In this document: positions 61,701-64,000 of the stretch, piece by piece
Layout: every line of letters starts with the position of its first letter
Position numbering within the stretch: position 1 is the first letter of the stretch
From: Antedon mediterranea
Taxonomy: Eukaryota; Echinodermata; Crinoidea; Comatulida; Antedonidae
Direction: 5' to 3'
DNA: 64,000 nt
Assembly (NCBI RefSeq): GCF_964355755.1
Contig: NC_092675.1
Span: forward strand, 24,344,412 to 24,408,411
The notes under the pieces: generated by a model
What the model was told of the DNA's origin: nothing
Seen by the model: only the letters and a program-made list of their open reading frames with translations
Database searches by the model: none
Made by a program: the position numbers and the translations under genes

Positions 61701-64000
61701 CAATACTTAATTTCCATAAAATATGGGAGAATAACTTTGATTTGTAACCAAACATATTATTTAAAACTTACGTTATGTTTGTAAAAATAACTGGTTCAAG
61801 ACACTGGTCGTCAGCACAAGTTTGAATATGAACACAACCCATTGCATACGGTGTAGTAAATTTTTCTGGTAATTGTGTTGTTTGTTCCCGACATTGGAGA
61901 ATAAGAGCAACTTCGCTACAAGTTCCTATTTGACAATCACCGGTAGTTTCCGGAGTGACTGTTGCATTGGCAATTGATCCATCTTCACATAACGCAGAAA
62001 CAGTAATTGATTCACCGACCGTAGCAGCAACACATACAGTACCGTTAACATTAGTGGTATGCATTTCAATTATTCCTGATGACTTCTCCCACACGCTAAA
62101 ACAAAACAGGTAAACAAACAATAGTAAATGTAATAGAAAATAATATCATCAATGAACATACAGCCTCAATACTTAATTTCCATAAAATATAGGAGAATAA
62201 CTTTGATTTGTAACCAAACATATTATTTAAAACTTACGTTATGTTTGTAAAAATAACTGGTTCAAGACACTGGTCATCACCACAAGTTTGAATATGAACA
62301 CATCCCATTGCATACGGTGTAGTAAATGATTCTGGTAATTGTGTTGTTTGTTCCCGACATTGGAGAACAAGAGCAACTTCGCTACAAGTTCCTACCACAC
62401 AATAACCGGTGGTTTCCGGAATGACTGTTGCATTAGCAATTGATCCATCCTCACATAACGCAGAAACAGTAATTGATTCACCGACCGTAGCAGCAACACA
62501 TAAAGTACCGTTAACATTAGTGGTATGCATTTCAATTATTCCTGATGACTTCTCCAACACGCTAAAACAAAACAGGTACACAAACAATAGTATATGTAAT
62601 AGAAAATAATAACATCAATAAAAATACGGCATCAATACTTAATTTCTATCAATTATGGAAGAATAACTTTGATTTGTTACCGAAACATATTATTTAAAAC
62701 TTACGTTATGTTTGTATAAATAACTGGTTCAAGACACTGGTCATCACCACAAGTTTGAATATGAACACATCCCATTGCATACGGTGTAGTAAATGTTTCT
62801 GGTAATTGTGTTGTTTGTTCCCGACATTGGAGAATAAGAGCAACTTCGCTACAAGTTCCTACTTGACAATCAGCGGTAGTTTCCGGAGTGACTGTTGCAT
62901 TGGCAATTGATCCATCTTCACATAACGCAGAAACAGTAATTGATTCACCGACCGTAGCAGCAACACATACAGTACCGTTAACATTAGTGGTATGCATTTC
63001 AATTATTCCTGATGACTTCTCCCACACGCTAAAACAAAACAGGTAAACAAACAATAGTAAATGTAATAGAAAATAATATCATCAATGAACATACAGCCTC
63101 AATACTTAATTTCCATAAAATATAGGAGAATAACTTTGATTTGTAACCAAACATATTATTTAAAACTTACGTTATGTTTGTAAAAATAACTGGTTCAAGA
63201 CACTGGTCATCACCACAAGTTTGAATATGAACACATCCCATTGCATACGGTGTAGTAAATGATTCTGGTAATTGTGTTGTTTGTTCCCGACATTGGAGAA
63301 TAAGAGCAACTTCGCTACAAGTTCCTACTTGACAATCACCGGTGGTTTCCGGAATGACTGTTGCATTAGCAATTGATCCATCCTCACATAACGCAGAAAC
63401 AGTAATTGATTCACCGACCGTAGCAGCAACACATACAGTACCGTTAACATTAGTGGTATGCATTTCAATTATTCCTGATGACATCTCCAACACGCTAAAA
63501 CAAAACAGGTAAACAAACAATAGTATATGTAATAGAAAATAATATCATCAATAAAAATACGGCATCAATACTTAATTTCTATCAATTATGGAAGAATAAC
63601 TTTGATTTGTTACCGAAACATATTATTTAAAACTTACGTTATGTTTGTATAAATAACTGGTTCAAGACACTGGTCGTCAGCACAAGTTTGAATATGAACA
63701 CAACCCATTGCATACGGTGTAGTAAATTTTTCTGGTAATTGTGTTGTTTGTTCCCGACATTGGAGAATAAGAGCAACTTCGCTACAAGTTCCTATTTGAC
63801 AATCACCGGTAGTTTCCGGAGTTACTGTTGCATTGGCAATTGATCCATCTTCACATAACGCAGAAACAGTAATTGATTCACCGACCGTAGCAGCAACACA
63901 TACAGTACCGTTAACATTAGTGGTATGCATTTCAATTATTCCTGATGCCTTCTCCCACACGCTAAAACAAAACAGGTAAACAAACAATAGTAAATGTAAT
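5189..64000 (-). CDS. Giant multidomain transmembrane mucin-like protein, 5'-partial, 101 exons in window
   Basis: I assembled this gene by eye from minus-strand splice sites. There are 53 repeat exons plus 48 others, each with an AG acceptor and a GT donor. The non-repeat exons total 11,188 bp, which is one base finishing a split codon plus 3,729 codons including the stop, so the frame is closed throughout. Domain order is repeat array, 2 HYR, 2 LDLa, 2 sushi, 2 cbEGF, NIDO, AMOP, VWD, connector, 18 EGF, SEA-like, Thr-rich mucin repeats, SEA, EGF, transmembrane helix, cytoplasmic tail. The C-terminal order resembles MUC4-type membrane mucins, but the Thr-rich stalk lies between two SEA-like domains instead of at the N-terminus. 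The start codon and signal peptide are outside the window. Function is inferred only: a large cell-surface adhesive, barrier or recognition glycoprotein. Single exon edges may be wrong, but the overall chain is well supported. Confidence 0.9.
5258..5937 (-). other. Intron without recognisable gene
   Basis: This is the intron between the last two exons. It contains several TAGGCCTA-type palindromes, and at 5365-5405 a segment ACGACGTTTCGACTCCATTA followed by TCATTATCAAG that resembles conserved ends of some transposons. Nothing coding was seen. Confidence 0.5.
5938..6012 (-). CDS. Cytoplasmic tail exon
   Basis: The 75-bp phase 0-0 exon encodes 25 residues, starting [17 protein letters not shown] and ending GNEEQ. 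It has an AATAAAG acceptor and a strong CAG|GTAAGT donor. It is too short for ordinary ORF calling and was found from the splice signals. Confidence 0.85.
6280..6518 (-). CDS. Transmembrane helix and juxtamembrane cytoplasmic exon
   Basis: The 239-bp exon (phase 1-0) begins [20 protein letters not shown] and continues [13 protein letters not shown], one hydrophobic helix followed by a basic stop-transfer sequence. The cytoplasmic part includes [19 protein letters not shown] and a Ser-rich stretch [13 protein letters not shown] end the exon at R before GTTAGTAG because that restores frame with the next exon; reading on would add intron-like sequence. Confidence 0.9.
7581..7670. repeat. 90-bp AT-rich palindrome
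   Basis: TAGGAAAGTATATATATAAT at the left is matched exactly by its reverse complement at the right, with an AT dinucleotide run between. The whole segment can fold as one hairpin. Confidence 0.92.
7671..7792. repeat. AT dinucleotide microsatellites
   Basis: Two AT/TA runs (about 7671-7695 and 7709-7792) are separated by a short unique segment, in the intron beside the transmembrane exon. Confidence 0.95.
7866..7982 (-). CDS. Membrane-proximal EGF domain
   Basis: The 117-bp phase 1-1 exon reads [18 protein letters not shown], then [19 protein letters not shown]. It is a non-calcium EGF with six Cys, the last folded domain before the membrane. A strong 64-base hairpin lies 11 bp beyond its acceptor. 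Confidence 0.9.
7994..8057. repeat. Near-perfect hairpin beside the splice acceptor of the membrane-proximal EGF exon
   Basis: Two 29-bp arms (7994-8022 and 8029-8057) match with one mismatch around a six-base loop. The arm starts 11 bp from the acceptor AG on the minus strand, so it covers the expected branch-point region. Confidence 0.92.
8058..8688 (-). other. Intron, no gene
   Basis: This is the intron between the SEA exon and the EGF exon. Short open frames are continuations of the SEA frame past its donor. Nothing else was recognised. Confidence 0.6.
8689..9607 (-). CDS. SEA domain 2, two exons (9480-9607, 8689-8902)
   Basis: Exon 1 (128 bp, phase 1-0) encodes [20 protein letters not shown] and ends with EYEQILCSF. 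Exon 2 (214 bp, phase 0-1) encodes [20 protein letters not shown] and then [15 protein letters not shown]. The F.PGSI...L.I.F stretch matches the SEA self-cleavage region, where the chain breaks between Gly and Ser while the halves stay joined. It lies between the mucin stalk and the membrane, as in MUC1-type membrane mucins. Confidence 0.88.
8903..9479 (-). other. Intron splitting the second SEA domain, no gene
   Basis: Plus-strand ORFs at 9088-9345 and 9257-9457 overlap one another and show no domain. I treat them as chance. Confidence 0.55.
9776..9885. other. GC-rich island inside an AT-rich intron
   Basis: About 110 bp with markedly higher GC than its surroundings, including GGCAGGCCCATCTGGAATTC and CAAGCCGGGTCCGGGATTGG. 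It has no recognisable domain and may be an insertion or repeat fragment. Confidence 0.4.
10011..13499 (-). CDS. Mucin-type Thr/Glu-rich repeat exon, 1,163 residues
   Basis: A single 3,489-bp phase 1-1 exon encodes about fifty repeats of a 22-residue unit, consensus [20 protein letters not shown]. Each unit has about seven Thr for likely O-glycosylation and an acidic core (EDEE, DDEE, rarely GEEE). Near 12440-12650 four units shrink to 18 residues by loss of four codons. The ends are diverged and more Pro/Ala/Ser-rich, as expected at the edges of an array. Cys are essentially absent. The long open frame on the plus strand over the same interval is a by-product of a 66-bp repeat whose length is a multiple of three. 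Confidence 0.92.
10190..13290 (-). repeat. 66-bp coding minisatellite
   Basis: The mucin exon is a 66-bp tandem repeat at DNA level, with 54-bp variants around 12440-12650. Neighbouring units are near-identical, so copy number is likely to vary between alleles. Confidence 0.92.
13875..14346 (-). CDS. SEA-like domain 1, two exons (14234-14346, 13875-14115)
   Basis: Exon 1 (113 bp, phase 1-0) begins [18 protein letters not shown]; exon 2 (241 bp, phase 0-1) continues [19 protein letters not shown] and [15 protein letters not shown]. Length and strand pattern fit a SEA domain placed before a glycosylated stalk, but no G-S-[VI] self-cleavage motif is visible. The assignment rests on pattern and position only. 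It could be another alpha/beta module. Confidence 0.65.
14848..14973 (-). CDS. EGF-like domain 18 of 18
   Basis: The 126-bp phase 1-1 exon reads [19 protein letters not shown], then [18 protein letters not shown]. The usual Gly-Tyr before the last loop is replaced, so the fold may be slightly altered. It joins directly to the first SEA-like domain. Confidence 0.88.
15417..15539 (-). CDS. Calcium-binding EGF domain 17 of 18
   Basis: The 123-bp phase 1-1 exon reads [18 protein letters not shown], then [18 protein letters not shown]. Confidence 0.92.
15876..16016 (-). CDS. Calcium-binding EGF domain 16 of 18
   Basis: The 141-bp phase 1-1 exon reads [18 protein letters not shown], then [19 protein letters not shown] and IIGNC. 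The last loop is enlarged by a Gly/Ser stretch. Confidence 0.9.
16350..16595 (-). CDS. Two EGF domains in one exon (14 and 15 of 18)
   Basis: The 246-bp phase 1-1 exon encodes [17 protein letters not shown] with [19 protein letters not shown], then [17 protein letters not shown] with [18 protein letters not shown]. This is the second two-domain exon in the array. Confidence 0.92.
16964..17080 (-). CDS. Calcium-binding EGF domain 13 of 18
   Basis: The 117-bp phase 1-1 exon reads [16 protein letters not shown], then [18 protein letters not shown]. This is the shortest EGF exon of the cluster. Confidence 0.92.
17483..17638 (-). CDS. EGF domain 12 of 18 with extended first loop
   Basis: The 156-bp phase 1-1 exon reads [18 protein letters not shown], then [16 protein letters not shown] and [17 protein letters not shown]. 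It has eight Cys, so it carries an extra disulphide loop compared with its neighbours. Confidence 0.9.
18283..18402 (-). CDS. Calcium-binding EGF domain 11 of 18
   Basis: The 120-bp phase 1-1 exon reads [17 protein letters not shown], then [18 protein letters not shown]. Confidence 0.92.
18408..18490 (-). mobile_element. SINE/LINE-type 3' tail fragment
   Basis: On the minus strand GAGCACTTTGTGGGTATGTG and CGCTTTATAATTC are followed by TTATTATTATCTTA-type simple repeats. This resembles the shared 3' tail of several marine SINE and LINE families. No head was identified. Confidence 0.4.
18711..18833 (-). CDS. Calcium-binding EGF domain 10 of 18
   Basis: The 123-bp phase 1-1 exon reads [18 protein letters not shown], then [20 protein letters not shown]. 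Confidence 0.92.
19153..19281 (-). CDS. EGF-like domain 9 of 18 (no calcium motif)
   Basis: The 129-bp phase 1-1 exon reads [18 protein letters not shown], then [19 protein letters not shown]. It has six Cys but lacks the Asp-rich opening, so calcium binding is unlikely. Confidence 0.85.
19510..19530. repeat. CA dinucleotide microsatellite
   Basis: An uninterrupted CA run of about 21 bases in an intron between EGF exons. Confidence 0.95.
19767..19889 (-). CDS. Calcium-binding EGF domain 8 of 18
   Basis: The 123-bp phase 1-1 exon reads [18 protein letters not shown], then [20 protein letters not shown]. The third Cys is closely spaced, as in clotting-factor type EGFs. Confidence 0.9.
20174..20293 (-). 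CDS. Calcium-binding EGF domain 7 of 18
   Basis: The 120-bp phase 1-1 exon reads [17 protein letters not shown], then [18 protein letters not shown]. Confidence 0.92.
20394..20516 (-). CDS. Calcium-binding EGF domain 6 of 18
   Basis: The 123-bp phase 1-1 exon reads [18 protein letters not shown], then [19 protein letters not shown] tRNA-like SINE sits in the intron just before it in transcript order. Confidence 0.92.
20640..20905 (-). mobile_element. tRNA-derived SINE
   Basis: Minus-strand head: TGACCGGTTAGTTCAGTCGT contains an A-box (TAGTTCAGTCG), and GGGGTTAGAATCCC gives a T-arm with B-box. A possible acceptor stem pairs near GACC and GGTC. A body of about 200 bp follows toward 20640. No tail or target-site duplication was seen clearly. 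Confidence 0.6.
21010..21095 (+). mobile_element. Possible tRNA-like SINE fragment
   Basis: A B-box CCCGGTTCAAATCTC follows an A-box-like stretch near 21030 and is followed by a T-rich run. Weak evidence. Confidence 0.3.
21625..21864 (-). CDS. Two EGF domains in one exon (4 and 5 of 18)
   Basis: This 240-bp phase 1-1 exon holds two domains that elsewhere would be separate exons: [18 protein letters not shown] with [18 protein letters not shown], then [16 protein letters not shown] with [18 protein letters not shown]. The fusion is most simply explained by loss of one intron. Confidence 0.92.
22072..22194 (-). CDS. Calcium-binding EGF domain 3 of 18
   Basis: The 123-bp phase 1-1 exon reads [18 protein letters not shown], then [18 protein letters not shown]. 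All six Cys and the calcium motif are intact. Confidence 0.92.
22393..22515 (-). CDS. Calcium-binding EGF domain 2 of 18
   Basis: The 123-bp phase 1-1 exon reads [18 protein letters not shown], then [18 protein letters not shown]. All six Cys are present. Confidence 0.92.
22919..23059 (-). CDS. EGF-like domain 1 of 18
   Basis: The 141-bp phase 1-1 exon reads [19 protein letters not shown], then [20 protein letters not shown]. The first loop is longer than usual, and F-D-E-C replaces the D-I-D-E-C calcium motif. Confidence 0.9.
23393..23573 (-). CDS. Split EGF-like domain, second half, and Cys-rich segment
   Basis: The 181-bp exon (phase 0-1) continues with [20 protein letters not shown], an EGF-type C.C..G..C ending, then [19 protein letters not shown] and [15 protein letters not shown]. 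This pair of EGF-like units leads into the long EGF array. Confidence 0.85.
23899..24083 (-). CDS. Connector end and start of split EGF-like domain
   Basis: The 185-bp exon (phase 1-0) completes the connector with [20 protein letters not shown] and [13 protein letters not shown]. It begins an EGF-like domain at [16 protein letters not shown]. The donor is GCA|GTTAGT. The previous intron contains nested MITEs. Confidence 0.85.
24330..24910. mobile_element. Outer MITE interrupted by a related MITE
   Basis: Sequence left of 24452 resembles the left interior of the inner element (CCATTTTAAT, ATAGTTATTCACTTTGACCA). Sequence right of 24795 resembles its right interior (GGCAATGGTTTTTTGG, TATTAAAACTGCATAA). 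The left end at 24326-24329 is also TTAA. The right end was not found. Confidence 0.5.
24453..24790. mobile_element. TTAA-flanked MITE, 338 bp
   Basis: Terminal inverted repeats AGATGTATTGTCCCC and GGGTGACAATACATCT are flanked on both sides by TTAA (24449-24452 and 24791-24794), the target duplication typical of piggyBac-like elements. No transposase is encoded, so it is non-autonomous. Confidence 0.7.
25088..25273 (-). CDS. Connector exon between the VWD block and EGF-like region
   Basis: The 186-bp phase 1-1 exon encodes [20 protein letters not shown] and then [18 protein letters not shown]. The [13 protein letters not shown] pattern resembles a cadherin-like or immunoglobulin-like strand segment also seen after VWD in MUC4-related proteins. 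It continues in the next exon. Confidence 0.8.
25274..26782 (-). other. Large intron, no gene
   Basis: AT-rich sequence with TAGGCCTA-type palindromes near 26322 and 26483. No exon-like frame with splice signals was seen, and the flanking exons already join in phase. Confidence 0.55.
26783..27043 (-). CDS. Post-VWD C8-like exon
   Basis: The 261-bp phase 1-1 exon encodes about 87 residues. [20 protein letters not shown] is followed by [20 protein letters not shown], which resembles the short segment after VWD in MUC4 and SUSD2-type proteins. It ends in an Asn-rich stretch, [12 protein letters not shown] larger intron (25274-26782) follows. Confidence 0.85.
27471..29141 (-). CDS. von Willebrand factor D-like domain, four exons
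   Basis: Exons are 28954-29141 (phase 1-0), 28286-28373 (0-1), 27757-27942 (1-1) and 27471-27584 (1-1). The domain opens [20 protein letters not shown], the classic VWD start, followed by GEFLLLNV and MLQGRMQKF. The third exon supplies [13 protein letters not shown] and [11 protein letters not shown]. The fourth gives [15 protein letters not shown], corresponding to the GLxGxxNxxxxDDF signature near the VWD end. Domain order NIDO-AMOP-VWD is the MUC4/SUSD2 arrangement. The phases join without gaps. Confidence 0.9.
28624..28845. mobile_element. Short inverted-repeat transposon (MITE)
   Basis: Left end TAAGCTTGGTTCCCACTTG and right end CTAGTGGGAACCACGCTTTA are inverted repeats. Similarity extends inward to the AAGGACGTA motif, about 42 bp in all. 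Internal palindromes AATCACAAGC/GCTTGTGATT and GATGGGTTTGTTTCGAAAC also occur. The target duplication is unclear. Confidence 0.65.
29694..30318 (-). CDS. AMOP domain, two exons (30142-30318, 29694-29813)
   Basis: The 177-bp exon continues the AMOP with [20 protein letters not shown] and [15 protein letters not shown]. The 120-bp exon ends it with [32 protein letters not shown] and P, which matches the CC..C..Y..RP...C..Y.PP ending of AMOP in MUC4 and SUSD2 relatives. The first exon ends with an unusually hydrophobic tail (FFLFFLHF) if the strong donor GTAAGTC at 30141 is used. A shorter form ending at a weaker GTAGTT about 54 bp upstream keeps the same phase and is possible. Confidence 0.82.
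30671..31145 (-). CDS. End of NIDO and start of AMOP domain exon
   Basis: The 475-bp exon (phase 0-1) completes NIDO with [20 protein letters not shown] and continues through [13 protein letters not shown]. It then starts an AMOP (adhesion-associated) domain at [19 protein letters not shown] followed by VCPCVHTQ. An Arg-rich stretch [14 protein letters not shown] lies just after the AMOP start and resembles a basic protease-sensitive site, although it is not a clean RXKR furin site. Confidence 0.88.
31671..32787 (-). CDS. NIDO domain, three exons (32633-32787, 32192-32356, 31671-31862)
   Basis: Exon 1 (155 bp, phase 1-0) opens [20 protein letters not shown], the typical start of a NIDO (nidogen extracellular) domain. 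Exon 2 (165 bp, phase 0-0) contains the hallmark [20 protein letters not shown]. Exon 3 (192 bp, phase 0-0) carries [19 protein letters not shown] and the core [17 protein letters not shown]. The domain finishes in the next exon. In nidogens, SUSD2 and MUC4 this domain sits before adhesive modules. Its binding partner here is unknown. Confidence 0.9.
33100..33600 (+). mobile_element. 5'-truncated LINE remnant in opposite orientation
   Basis: A plus-strand frame (33093-33302) contains [20 protein letters not shown] followed by TMVDIIN, like the C-terminal end of LINE reverse-transcriptase proteins. It is followed by a long 3' UTR and an AATAAAT-type simple tail at 33560-33600. It lies in the intron between EGF and NIDO. 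No other RT motifs remain, so it is dead. Confidence 0.6.
33648..33770 (-). CDS. Calcium-binding EGF domain exon, last before NIDO
   Basis: The 123-bp phase 1-1 exon reads [19 protein letters not shown], then [18 protein letters not shown], a complete six-Cys EGF. The intron that follows (32788-33647) contains a LINE remnant in opposite orientation. Confidence 0.92.
34012..34134 (-). CDS. Calcium-binding EGF domain exon
   Basis: The 123-bp phase 1-1 exon encodes one calcium-binding [22 protein letters not shown], then [15 protein letters not shown]. The D-I-D-E-C opening is the calcium ligand motif. It follows the sushi pair directly. Confidence 0.92.
34549..34722 (-). CDS. Sushi (CCP) domain exon 2
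   Basis: The 174-bp phase 1-1 exon encodes a second sushi module. It opens [20 protein letters not shown], continues [14 protein letters not shown], then [16 protein letters not shown]. As in the first module, Trp before the last Cys is absent. The donor is GAG|GTATGT. Confidence 0.88.
34843..35019 (-). CDS. Sushi (CCP) domain exon 1
   Basis: The 177-bp phase 1-1 exon encodes a sushi/CCP module of about 58 residues. It shows four Cys and the hallmark stretch [17 protein letters not shown], ending in PSC. The usual conserved Trp before the last Cys is replaced by Phe (GVFQFPSC). Confidence 0.85.
35272..35394 (-). CDS. LDL-receptor class A module exon 2 (atypical)
   Basis: The 123-bp phase 1-1 exon reads [20 protein letters not shown] followed by [13 protein letters not shown]. 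It has the LDLa layout and an acidic C-terminal loop, but the calcium site DxSDE is replaced by a run of Glu. The donor is G|GTTTTG, a weak match beyond GT, so the 3' edge is the least certain of this group. Phase and reading frame still fit both neighbours. Confidence 0.75.
35516..35632 (-). CDS. LDL-receptor class A module exon 1
   Basis: The 117-bp phase 1-1 exon encodes one LDLa module with six Cys. The calcium-cage signature is clear: [20 protein letters not shown]. Such modules bind ligands in a calcium-dependent way. The acceptor is TTTACTAACAG and the donor is G|GTATGT. Confidence 0.92.
36151..36402 (-). CDS. HYR domain exon 2
   Basis: The 252-bp phase 1-1 exon follows the first HYR. 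It opens [10 protein letters not shown] and shows the HYR core [17 protein letters not shown], then [18 protein letters not shown], ending CSFTIEITG. The acceptor is ATTTTTATTTTAG and the donor is GTAAGTG. Two HYR modules side by side are common in large extracellular proteins of echinoderms and hemichordates. Confidence 0.92.
37442..37672 (-). CDS. HYR domain exon 1
   Basis: The 231-bp phase 1-1 exon encodes one HYR (hyalin repeat) domain, an immunoglobulin-like fold linked to extracellular adhesion. Visible hallmarks are the opening [11 protein letters not shown], then [18 protein letters not shown], then C-VYYITI at the end. The two Cys sit at the usual ends of the domain. The acceptor is TTACTAG and the donor is G|GTATAT. 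Confidence 0.9.
37934..38169 (-). CDS. Diverged terminal repeat exon linking the array to the HYR domains
   Basis: This 236-bp exon encodes a relative of the array unit. [20 protein letters not shown] aligns with [20 protein letters not shown], and further Cys match at AVC, GSC, NDC and LEC. It ends in a Thr/Ser/Pro linker where the array units have a Thr-rich linker. It starts in phase 2, like the array, but ends in phase 1, like all downstream module exons, so it is the obligatory phase adaptor between the two halves. The preceding array exon (39443-39766) has also diverged at its C-terminal end, where [11 protein letters not shown] replaces [11 protein letters not shown], consistent with slower homogenisation at the array edge. 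Confidence 0.85.
38170..39442 (-). other. Intron between the array and the diverged repeat exon
   Basis: At 1,273 bp this is about nine times longer than the array introns. It contains a tRNA-like SINE near 38255. Otherwise I see no gene. Confidence 0.6.
38250..38345 (+). mobile_element. tRNA-derived SINE head
   Basis: Plus-strand GGAGGTGTAACTTGTTAATT is followed by CCAATCCCAAGGTATAAGGT and TCAATCC. The B-box AGGTTCAATCC is a near-perfect match to consensus. The tail was not defined. Confidence 0.5.
39443..63961 (-). CDS. Tandem array of 53 near-identical 108-residue Cys-rich repeat exons
   Basis: Exon starts (each 324 bp unless marked): 39443, 39910, 40376, 40820, 41286, 41753, 42219, 42685 (321), 43148, 43614, 44081, 44547, 45013, 45480, 45947, 46413, 46864, 47331, 47797, 48264, 48715, 49182, 49649, 50116, 50583, 51049, 51515, 51982, 52448, 52915, 53382, 53849, 54316 (321), 54779, 55246, 55713, 56179, 56646, 57113 (321), 57576, 58042, 58509, 58976 (321), 59439, 59905, 60372, 60839, 61306, 61772, 62238, 62705, 63171, 63638. 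Most are flanked by TTTTGTTTTAG and GTAAGTTT. Every exon begins with the third base of a codon and ends after a second base (phase 2-2), so copies can be added or skipped in frame. Each unit has eight Cys and sequons NGT, NAT and NIT, the last completed across the splice junction. The 321-bp units lack one codon near their start. The array runs off the right edge. The domain family is not recognised. Confidence 0.93.
39443..63961 (-). repeat. 467-bp tandem repeat (exon plus intron unit), 53 copies
   Basis: The repeating DNA unit is one 324-bp exon plus one intron of 142-143 bp, so introns are conserved along with exons. Exceptions are a 120-bp intron at 40700-40819 and two 127-bp introns at 46737-46863 and 48588-48714. 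Two intron sequence types recur. One carries GCCTCAATACTTAATTTCC, and the other carries GGCATCAATACTTAATTTC. The intron ends in a pyrimidine tract that happens to read as an open, hydrophobic peptide (MFVYLFCFS), so naive ORF calling gives separate 117-residue proteins. The TAA that closes each of those ORFs lies inside the splice donor. Confidence 0.95.

Noticed and set aside
39443-63961. A CRISPR-like array
   Set aside because: The units are 467 bp exon-intron repeats, far longer than CRISPR repeats, and the DNA is eukaryotic.
39439-63987. Fifty-three separate small secreted proteins of 117 residues with a hydrophobic N-terminus (MFVYLFCFS)
   Set aside because: The hydrophobic start is the translated pyrimidine tract of the intron ending in TTTTAG, and the stop TAA lies in the donor GTAAGT. 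Splicing gives a continuous phase 2 frame, which fits exons better than separate genes.

Overview
The window is eukaryotic genomic DNA, AT-rich, with long non-coding stretches and many small exons bounded by GT/AG splice sites. Nearly all recognisable coding sequence lies on the minus strand and fits one gene, read from about 64000 down to 5189. Its 5' end, including any signal peptide, lies beyond the right edge. The domains (HYR, sushi, LDLa, calcium-binding EGF, NIDO, AMOP, VWD, SEA), the short palindrome TAGGCCTA scattered in non-coding DNA, and several tRNA-like SINEs suggest a marine invertebrate deuterostome, perhaps an echinoderm. That assignment is inference.

Layout in protein order (right to left): 53 near-identical 321-324 bp exons (63961 to 39443), separated by introns of about 143 bp and continuing off the right edge; one diverged terminal copy (38169-37934); two HYR, two LDLa, two sushi and two calcium-binding EGF domains (37672-33648); a NIDO-AMOP-VWD block (32787-26783); a connector with an EGF-like region (25273-23393); 18 EGF-like domains (23059-14848); a SEA-like domain (14346-13875); one 3.5-kb exon of about fifty 22-residue Thr/Glu/Gln repeats (13499-10011); a SEA domain with a probable self-cleavage site (9607-8689); a membrane-proximal EGF (7982-7866); a transmembrane helix (6518-6280); and a short cytoplasmic tail in two more exons ending at a TAG at 5189. 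All 101 exons join with consistent reading phase. The part in this window encodes about 9,450 residues.

The product would be a giant type I membrane glycoprotein. Its C-terminal half has the NIDO-AMOP-VWD-EGF-TM order of MUC4-type proteins. Its outer part is a very long array of a Cys-rich, N-glycosylated module that I do not recognise. Adhesion, mucosal or epidermal barrier, or recognition roles are plausible but not shown by sequence.

The introns and the 3' flank (1-5188) hold transposon relics and simple repeats: tRNA-like SINEs, a LINE tail, a TTAA-flanked MITE inserted in a relative of itself, another inverted-repeat element, AT and CA microsatellites, several long hairpins, and a 117-bp tandem repeat starting at the stop codon. 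I saw no second convincing protein-coding gene, and no bacterial-type feature or CRISPR array.
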